NCBI RefSeq assembly: GCF_042477335.2 | Contig: NC_091255.1 | Coordinates: 42,944,501-43,008,500, forward strand | From: Ovis canadensis | Lineage: Eukaryota > Chordata > Mammalia > Artiodactyla > Bovidae | Reading direction: 5' to 3' | DNA length: 64,000 nt | Part shown: positions 56,330-64,000 of the stretch, piece after piece | Position numbering within the stretch: position 1 is the first letter of the stretch | Layout: each line of letters starts with the position of its first letter | Notes under the pieces: model-generated | The model's input: only the letters and a program-made list of their open reading frames with translations | The model's database searches: none | What the model was told of the DNA's origin: nothing | Made by a program: the position numbers and the translations under genes

Positions 56330-57235
56330 TTTAAGTGAGACTTGCATCCATGACTGTCTGGTTCCAAAGAGCACCCACCCCCTGCCCCAGCCTGCCCCTG
56401 GAAGTCCTGGCTTCCCCTCACAGTCACAGGACTTCTGAAAGGAACTTCCAAAACAGAAAATTCAGAACTGTTTTGGACACAATTTTGCACGGCTATCCGG
56501 GGCTGAGTCCCTGCAATGCATGTGTCCCCAGGGGATGAGGCCAGGTGGGCTAAAAAACAGACTCGTCAGTTCTTGGTCTCGTCCTCTTCTTTTGAGACAA
56601 AATTCTTTGAAATTAGTTTTTTCTGTAGACTTTCTCAGGGTTAAATCACCTAAGAATTACTAGACCATCTCACCCATGAAAGGTAATTACGGTTGTTTTA
56701 TGAGTGTGGAAGACATATAGCGTGTAAGTGCTCCAGGAGTCTCCTGTGAGTTATTAGAACTCACAGGATTCATGTTCTACCAAATTAGCCATCGAGAGCT
56801 GATAGATTGTATCTGCAGTTCACTGAGGCTCTGGTCAGCAGTGCACATTCGTAACAATTAAGTGCACACCCGGTCCCCTAGAGGGGCTCTCCGGGCGAGG
56901 TGGTTGCCCAGGTTGTAATAGTGTGATCTGCGTGATGAGAGTGATCTTTTCACAGGGACGAGGGTCTTTGCCTTGAGACGCAGGAGGTCAGTGCCCTTGA
57001 GCCCCTGGGGTTGGGGCAGTTCTGATAGTGTCCCATGGACCAAGCGTGGCCTGGGGTCAGGAGCTCCATGTTCCAGACCTGGGCCCTGCATGAGTCCACC
57101 GTGTGTAGGGTCTCTGATTCTACACAGTCAGACTTTCAGGCAGCCCTGTTCCTGAGCTCCATGGTGCAGGGCATCCTGGAGATGCTCCTCTAGTCGCCCT
57201 CAGGGACCACCTTTGCTGGGGGTCTCCACAGTATT
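56330..57235 (+). other. TOM1L2 intron 1, unique segment with a hairpin
   Basis: A+T-rich, repeat-poor stretch containing a perfect 11-bp inverted repeat at 56742-56768 and a TAATTA core nearby (about 56684). No coding signal. Confidence 0.4.
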
Positions 57236-57440
57236 GGGCTTCCCAGGTGGGCAATGGTAAAGAATATGCCTGCAATGCAGGAGACCTGGGTTCTATCCCT
57301 GAGTTGGGAAGATCCCCTGGAGGAAGGCATGGCAACCCACTCCAGTGTGCTTGGCCGGAGAATCCCACGGACAGAGGAGCCTGGTGGGCTACAGTCCACA
57401 AGGTCACAAAGAGTCAGACACGACTGAGTAACTGGAGTAC
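57236..57440 (+). repeat. Bov-tA SINE
   Basis: Complete; GGTTCTATCCCTGAGTTGGG to GTCAGACACGACTGAGTAAC. Confidence 0.92.
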
Positions 57441-59770
57441 AGGCCAACCACGGGCGCAGCCATGCCTGCCCTACTTCTGCATGCTGCTCTGGGCCAGCCT
57501 TAGTTCTCACAGAAGCTTCGCACGGTGTGGATGTTGCTGTTCCTAGTCCATAGATGTAGACACCGAGGCTCAGAGAAATTTAGTTATTTGCTGAAGGTCA
57601 CACAGCCAATAACCACAAAAGTCAGACTGGGGCTCAGTTTGGCCTGAGCACAGGCATCGTGAGGCCGTGTGACCTGCCTCCGTGGTGTGAGTGCTGGGCA
57701 GAGGTGGGGGTGCCGGGGTATGCTGGGGGAGGCCTCTGGACTGGGAGTCGGGGAGATCTTTGAAGAGGCAGGATCTAGAGTAAGTGCAGGGGAGCTGGGG
57801 AAGGTCGAAGTGGTTCTGGGAACTTGGAGGAGCCCGGCCGAGGGGAGCCGTGCCGTCACGAGGGGGCCTGGAGGAGCTGGGGAGATGGTGGGGGCTAGTT
57901 GGGGAGGGCACGGATGCCAGGAAGGCGGAGGGAGAATGTTTTGCGTTTTATGTGATGCTGTCTTCAAGACATTTCATGTGACCCTGCTCATTATTGCACA
58001 GTACAGGAGTGATGGCAGTACGTTCACCTCCAAGTCCTCAACATTAGGAAAAGATGGCCACCCTGCTGGTGGAGTGTGGCTTGCTCTGCCCTCAGTCAGA
58101 CAGTGAGGACCAAGGCTCCTTGTCTGTCCCTTTTACCTAGGGTGCCAGGAGTCGTCATAACTCGTTTCCTCTTCTATTCCACGTGGTTTCCAGTCTTCAT
58201 TTCATTTTCCTTGAGTATAAATTATTATAAAAATGACCCCAAGTTCCTTTTGGAAGCAGGCCTTTACGTGTGTTCCAACACTCGGTGAGAAGAAACTGGG
58301 ACTGACTTCCTCGCACAGTCGCAGGGAGTGGCCGCAAAGGGCCAGGAGGACAGGGCAATGATGGACTGGGGGCCACAGGCTGCCAGGACCGCGAGTCCTG
58401 TCCCAGGAGTGGATGAGCAGGTCTCTGGGAATCCTGGAGTCTCCGAGTATGTAGGGGTGTGGGGGAGGCATCATCACAGTCATTGGTGACTCACTCGTTC
58501 CCTGGAACCCTGGGACCAGCTCTTCCTGGGAGAACAGACTAAGGCTGTGTGGGGGCAGCTCCTGGCTGCCGGGGCACTTAAGGAAGCCATCAGGGAGACC
58601 ACAGCACAGTGAGGTCAGCATCCCAGTCCCATAGACCCGCTGTGCCTGGTCCAGCGGCTGAGACCCCCAGTGGAGAGTCCGCCCGCCTGCCCAGAGGGGC
58701 CCTCCTGGGAGCGCTGCAGCCGCCTGGCTGCCCTGGACATTCATGTTCTGCTTAGCTTTGCAGGTGTTCTTATGAACAGGGCAGCGAGGCGCTTGAGATG
58801 CTCCCGGTCAGGGTGCTTTCCAACCCGGGTGGTGCTCTTGGGGAGCCCGTCTAGAGTGTGTGCTGAGTTAAGTACCTGCGCACTTTTCTGGAAGATCTTC
58901 CCAGATGCTCACAGGGAATTACTCTTTAACATTCCATCCAGAAAGAGCCAAGAACCACTGCCCTGAAAAGTGGCCTTCTCTGGGTTTCTTTCTGATTCTC
59001 TTCTCTCTTGAATATCCGTATCAAAGCATGTCCCCCAAAGCCTGCTGCTCAGCGAGGGCCACTCAGGCCTTGGGGGACACGGAGTCAGCACTGGGGCATG
59101 GCATGGAGGGTGGTCTTTGTCCTCGGGTGGCTGTGCCTGGGGCATGGGCGTTGGGAAATGGGCACGGAGACCCAGGGCCGGCTGGCAGGGGCACAGCACG
59201 GCTTCGCCTGGCCCAGTGTGGTTTGGTTCTGTCCGCACTCCTCCCAAGCTGGATGCCTTTCCCAAATGGTCCCTGCAGGTGGGAATGGCTCCACAGAACA
59301 AACCAGACTGAACCTTGGACTGGACTATGGCCGTTTAGATTGTTTTGCTTGGAGAACATCTGTGCCATGGAGTCCCTGGGCTCCAAGAGGGGCCCCCACG
59401 CGGCCCCGGGGCTGTGGGGGGACCAGAGAGGGAGGGAAGCAGGGTCAGTTCAGCACAGAGAGGACCGGCTGTGTGTTCTCGCCCACGAGCTCATGTCTCT
59501 GCCTGGTGGAGATCAGTCTGCATGGGACACTTTGGCTCCAGATGTTCACTTAGCATTCCTACACTGATTTCACTTGGTGGCGAGGCTGAGGCATTTATCA
59601 TTTTTAAAAGGCCTTGTGGATAGACCTCGTCAAACGGCGTCCTCTCGTCTGCGGGAACAGCAGAGGTTTCCTCAGTTGGGAACCTTTGCCGAATCAGCTC
59701 CCTCTCCGCTCAGCATTTCCTCAGGGCTTGTCTGGCTGGGTCACAGGGAGGAGCAGTCTGTGCCTTTCCC
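57441..59770 (+). other. TOM1L2: TOM1L2 intron 1, mostly unique
   Basis: A MIR-like word lies at about 57545-57615; nothing else recognised. Confidence 0.45.
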
Positions 59771-60042
59771 GTGTGTGTGTGTGTGTGTGTGTGTCTGTGT
59801 GTGTCTCTGTGTGTGTGTGTCTGTGTGTGTCTGTGTCTGTGTGTGTGTCTGTGTGTGTCTGTGTCTGTGTGTCTTTGTGTGTGTCTGTGTCTGTGTGTGT
59901 GTCTGTGTCTGTATCTGTGTGTGTGTCTGTGTGTGTCTGTGTCTGTGTGTGTGTCTGTGTGTGTCTGTGTGTCTGTGTGTGTCTGTGTGTCTGTGTGTGT
60001 GTCTGTGTGTCTGTGTGTCTGTGTGTGTCTGTGTCTGTGTCT
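59771..60042. repeat. Long TG/TCTG microsatellite
   Basis: About 270 bases of (TG)n interspersed with TC, giving TCTGTGTG compound units. Likely highly polymorphic. Confidence 0.97.
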
Positions 60043-60361
60043 GGTTGGTGTCAGTGCGCAGTGGGAGGACGCCTCGCAGTCAGGTTGGGGTTGAACTGGA
60101 TGCCCGGTGCTCTCCCCTGGCCCCTGCCCTCAGGGTGCACAGCCCTAATCTGAGCCCTGGCCCCTGAGAGACCTCTTCCTGTCAACTGGCCCAGCGGATA
60201 ACAGCCGGAGACCCCCTCCCCCGCCCAGCCTCCTCCCATGCCCTCTGCCGCCCCCCAGCCCTAGGCCCATGTTTCCCCCAGCCCCCTCCACACCTTTGTT
60301 TATAAGACCTGGGGAAATCCCCCATCCAGACCCCGGTAGCTCTGCCTCTAAAAAAGAAAAA

Positions 60362-60448
60362 AGGTGAAGTCACTCAGTCATGTACACCTCTCTGCAACTC
60401 CATGGACTGTAGCCTGCCAGGCTCCTCTCTCCATGGGATTTTCCAGGC
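60362..60448 (-). repeat. Bov-tA/Bov-A tail fragment
   Basis: Reverse orientation; AGTCACTCAGTCATGTACAC through ATGGGATTTTCCAGG. Confidence 0.8.
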
Positions 60449-60449
60449 T

Positions 60450-62560
60450 CTGCCTCTAGAGAACATGTATTTAAAGCTATGGACTCCCCCCCGCCAAAAC
60501 CGCCCCGTCTTCCAGGAGAATTCCAGTTAGAAAGAACTTGGACCAGCAGCCCAGGCCTGCATGGATGACCAGCCTCTGTTCTCTGCTGCTGGGCCGCCCT
60601 GAAGGGCTCCTTTGTCGGGGCCTGGGAGGACGAGGTGTCCTCATTCGGCCGGGGCGGGGTGTGGGATCGGCTGGCAGGGCACTGCCCTTCGGAACTGAGC
60701 TGTGTGGGTGGGAGAGTGAGCTCAGGATTTTATGAATGTGCCAGTCTTTAAAGAAAGTAGACGTTTAAAGTGCGGAGAAACCTAAATGCAGCATGCTGGT
60801 CTGAACTGGATCCTGGACAGAAGAGGGCATCTCAGTGGAAAAAATGGAAAACTCTGAATAGGAGTTAGTAGTCCTGAGCTGCTGTTAGCATCTCAGTTTT
60901 GACACATGAACGGTGGCCCTGAAGGATGTTAACATGAGCAGAAATTGGGAGACAAGCCCTTGGGGATCCTTGTACTATCTTGGCAGCTTCTCAGTAAGTC
61001 TGACATTATTCCAGTATTGACAGTTTACGAATTAAAAAAAACAAGGGGAGCAGCTGACTGCACTTGACCCCTCACCCTGTTCTCTCATGCTTCTCAGCCA
61101 GCCCTTCTGAGCTCACCTGAGAGATCAGGGGTTGGGGGGACGCGGCTGTGTCCAGGGGCTGGGGGCCCAGGTGTGCTCAAGGCCCAGCCTGGCCCGGGGT
61201 GTCAGAGTCCGAGACCTCATGCGCCAGGATGACCTTGGTTGGTGCTCCGTGCCAGCCGTGTGCAGTTGGGCGGTTCACCCCTCGGCTTCCCTTTTCTCCC
61301 CTCTGACAAGGGCTGCCTCGGAGCGGGGTGGCGCATAAGAGGGTGTCTGTGAAGAGGCCACGGTGTGCTCTCTCGACCTCGTGTGAGAGGAGTGACTTCA
61401 GTGGCTGGGGGATTTGGGGTCAGCGGTGTGGCCGGTGGGGCGCAGGCAGTGCTCTGGGCCCCCTACCCCAGGGCCCACGTCCAGAGTTGGGAAACATGAT
61501 GTCCACTGTGAGTGACTCGTGGGGAACCTTACAGCTGGGCTCTGAGACCTGGGAGCTTCAGCGTTTGGATCCCTGAGGAAGCGGTGCCTCTGCCCTGCAC
61601 GTGGGCCAGGCTGTTGTGGGGCTTACCTCTGAGGGAGACCCTTGTGGTGCAGAAGCCTCGAATCAGACAGCTGGGTGTTTGCAGGTTCCCAGGGCATTGA
61701 GTGACCAGGGTGGCTTGTGGACTTCTGTTTACCTGTAGGTGGCAGTGGTGACACGGGAAAGCGAGGGACGCCCTGGGGAGGCGGGGGTGGGGGTGGGGGT
61801 TCCAGCCTCTGTGTGGCTGTGTAGGGGGCTCCGCAGGGCTTCCTGTTTCGTGTTGAGTTCACCTCCCAGCAGCCCTGTGAGAAGACTGCTGTGATTATCA
61901 CATCTTATAGACAACAGAAAGCCTCGAAGAGGTCACATTCCTGGGGTCACACAGTAATTGGCTGAAGTTTGAACCCGCCAAAGCCGGGGTTTCAACTCCC
62001 ACTCCACTATGACGCCCGACTCTCTGGCTTCTGAGCCCAGAGGGAGACGCTGGGGAGAGTTGGAGCGTGGCTCCACTCTCCCCAGGCCACCTTGGGCCCC
62101 AGAGGATGTGCAGTCACCACTGCTCAGTAGCACAGGCCCTTTGCTCACCCACAAGTTTAGATGGAGAGCCAGGGTCCCCCCATTGGCCGTAAGAAGGGAA
62201 GAAGCTCCCAGAACAGCATCGGGAGGCCTTGAGAACTCGGCTCTCATGTGGACTGTAGATCATACCATCAAGTACGGGTGCCCGTCAGAAGCGCCCCTCG
62301 AGATCCTATGGCAGGAGGCACGGGGAAGCCATGGGGTGGCTCTGTCCTTGGGCAGGCTTGTGGGGCATGGCTTTCCAGGCTAGAGAAGTCCCAGTGACCT
62401 CCTCAGAGCTGGATGCAGATATGAGACCCCTTGGCAGGCAGAGTCCTCAAGCCCCTGCTGGGGTTCCCGCGCTCACCCTCAGGCAGGTGATCTACCTTTC
62501 CCTGAGGTGAGAACTCAGCTCCACTAGGTCCTCTTATCCCTGGGTTTCCTCTCAGGCGAT
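60450..62560 (+). other. TOM1L2: TOM1L2 intron 1, mostly unique
   Basis: A MIR-like stretch lies at about 61860-61985. No exon recognised. Confidence 0.45.
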
Positions 62561-62569
62561 CGTCAGGTT

Positions 62570-63371
62570 TGGTAAAGCCATACATCAGGCCCAGGATGCT
62601 GACTTCACCACTTCTGTTTAACGTAGTCTTGGGAGTCCTAACCAGAGTAGTTATAGGACAAAAGAAAGGAAGGGCATCCAAGTGGGAACGAAAGAAGTAA
62701 AACCATCTCTATTCACAGATGATGTGACCTTGTATGTAGGAAACCCTAAAGGTTTCATGAAAAAAAAAAAAACCTGTTAGAATGAATAAATAGATTCAGC
62801 AAAGCTCCAGGATATGAGTCAACACTCAGCTGTTTCTCTACACAGCGAACAATCCAAAAAGGAAATTAATAGCATCCAAAAGAATAAAATCCCTAGGAAT
62901 TAGCCAGGAGGTGAAAGACTTGTACACTGAGAACTGCAAAGCATCTCTGGGAGAAATGTCTTTGTTGTTGCTCAGTCACTCGATCGTATCTGACTCTTCC
63001 TGGCTTCACGGACTGTAACCCACCAGGCTCCTCTGTCCACAGAATTTTCCAGGCAAGAATGCTGGAGTGGGTTGCCATGTCCTCCTCCAGGGGATCTTCC
63101 CGAACCAGGGGTTGAACCTGCATTGCTTGCATCTCCTGCATTGGCAGGCTGACTAAGCCACCTGGGAAGCCCAAAAGAAATGAGAGAAGATAGATGAATG
63201 GAAGGACATCCCATATTCATGGACTGAAGACTTCATACTTTGAAGCTGACAGTACTAACCCAAAGTGGTCTGCAGATTCAATGCAATCTCACTCAAAATC
63301 CCATCAGCATGTTTTTTTTTTTTTTTTTTTGCAGAAATAGAAAACTCCATCCTAAAATTCATATGGCATCT
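62570..63371 (+). mobile_element. L1 ORF2 fragment, broken
   Basis: Reading sense: a reverse-transcriptase-like SLFTDDVT (about 62706-62732; intact L1 has a DD pair in this position), then RIKSLGI-like and, after the SINE, an IPYSWTEDF-like stretch and ENSILKFIWH. It has frame breaks and an A-run (62759-62772) and is split by the SINE at 62960-63172. Non-functional. Confidence 0.75.
62960..63172 (-). repeat. Bov-tA SINE in L1
   Basis: Reverse orientation; GTTGTTGCTCAGTCACTCGA to AGCCACCTGGGAAGCCC. Confidence 0.9.
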
Positions 63372-64000
63372 CTCAGTTCAGTTCAGTCGCTCAGTCATGT
63401 CCGACTCTTGGCAACCCCATGAAGCGCAGCATGGCAGGCCTCCCTGTCCATCACCAACTCCAGGAGTTCACTCAGACTCACGTCCATCGAGTCAGTGATG
63501 CCATCCAGCCATCTCATCCTCTGTCGTCCCCTTCTCCTCCTGCCCCTAATCCCTCCCAGCATCAGAGTCTTTTCCAATGAGTCAACTCTTTGCATGAGGT
63601 GGCCAAAGTACTGGAGTTTCAGCTTTAGCATTATTCCTTCCAAAGAAATCCCAGGGCTGATCTTCAGAATGGATTGGTTGGATCTCCTTGCAGTCCAAGG
63701 GACTCTCAAGAGTCTTCTCCAACACCACAGTTCAAACGCATCAATTCTTCGGCGCTCAGCCTTCTTCACAGTCTGACTCTCACATCCATACATGACCACT
63801 GGAAAAACCATAGCCTTGACTAGACAGACCTTAGTCGGCAAAGTAATGTCTCTGTTTTTGAATATGCCATCTAGGTTGGTCATAACTTTCCTTCCAAGGA
63901 GTAAGCGTCTTAATTTCATGGCTGCAATCACCATCTGCAGTGATTTTGGAGCCCCCCAAAATAAAGTCTGACACTGTTTCCACTGTTTCCCCATCTACTT
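63372..64000 (-). mobile_element. BovB (RTE-clade) LINE 3' part, running off the window
   Basis: An open frame on the minus strand (63994-63395) gives [38 protein letters not shown] and [13 protein letters not shown]. It closely matches the 2555-3102 copy in inverted orientation and extends further toward the 5' end. A one-codon shortening after NQSILK distinguishes it. The remainder lies beyond the window. Confidence 0.9.

Noticed and set aside
59574-60167. Cys/Val-rich open frames of about 180-197 codons
   Set aside because: They are translations of the TG/TCTG microsatellite.
62570-63371. Active L1
   Set aside because: 5' part, frame continuity and the tail are missing, and a SINE splits it.
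31400-64000. TOM1L2 exon 2
   Set aside because: Scanned for a continuation of the VHS domain after GQCL; no segment with flanking splice sites and matching codons was found. It should lie beyond the window.

Overview
This window is nuclear DNA of a ruminant, most likely a bovid. It carries many tRNA-derived Bov-tA/Bov-A2 SINEs, CHR-type SINEs and BovB (RTE-clade) LINE 3' ends, a combination typical of ruminants. Its three genes keep the order and orientation known around the mammalian ATPAF2-DRC3-TOM1L2 segment (human 17p11.2; by known synteny cattle chromosome 19 or sheep chromosome 11). The species cannot be fixed from sequence alone.

Layout. 1-10.9 kb: ATPAF2 on the + strand, coding exons 2-8. 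Exon 1 lies upstream of the window. Its first intron is filled with an L1 fragment broken by four SINEs and a BovB 3' end. 11.3-27.4 kb: all twelve coding exons of DRC3 (LRRC48) on the - strand, tail-to-tail with ATPAF2; the two stop codons are about 830 bp apart. 27.4-31.35 kb: DRC3 5' noncoding region and a shared GC-rich, CCAAT-rich, head-to-head promoter with an X-box-like RFX site. 31.35-64 kb: TOM1L2 on the + strand, first coding exon only, then more than 32 kb of its first intron. That intron holds SINEs, L1 and BovB fragments, a probable endogenous retroviral LTR, long TG/TCTG microsatellites and some repeat-free stretches with regulatory-looking motifs.

The exon joins were checked codon by codon. 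ATPAF2 exons 2-8 give 244 complete codons plus two bases; adding the known exon 1 gives the usual 289 residues. DRC3 gives an intact 522-residue protein with leucine-rich repeats followed by a coiled-coil-rich C-terminal half.

The most interesting observation is that two DRC3 introns cannot be joined with GT-AG ends. Both instead show textbook U12-type AT-AC signals (ATATCCTT donors, TTAAC branch points, AC acceptors 11-12 bases downstream). One of these minor-spliceosome introns has a roughly 500-bp, 15-bp-unit minisatellite lying directly against its branch point. The three genes are not an operon-like functional unit: ATPAF2 is a mitochondrial ATP synthase assembly factor, DRC3 a ciliary dynein regulatory subunit and TOM1L2 an endosomal trafficking adaptor. 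DRC3 and TOM1L2 probably share a bidirectional promoter.
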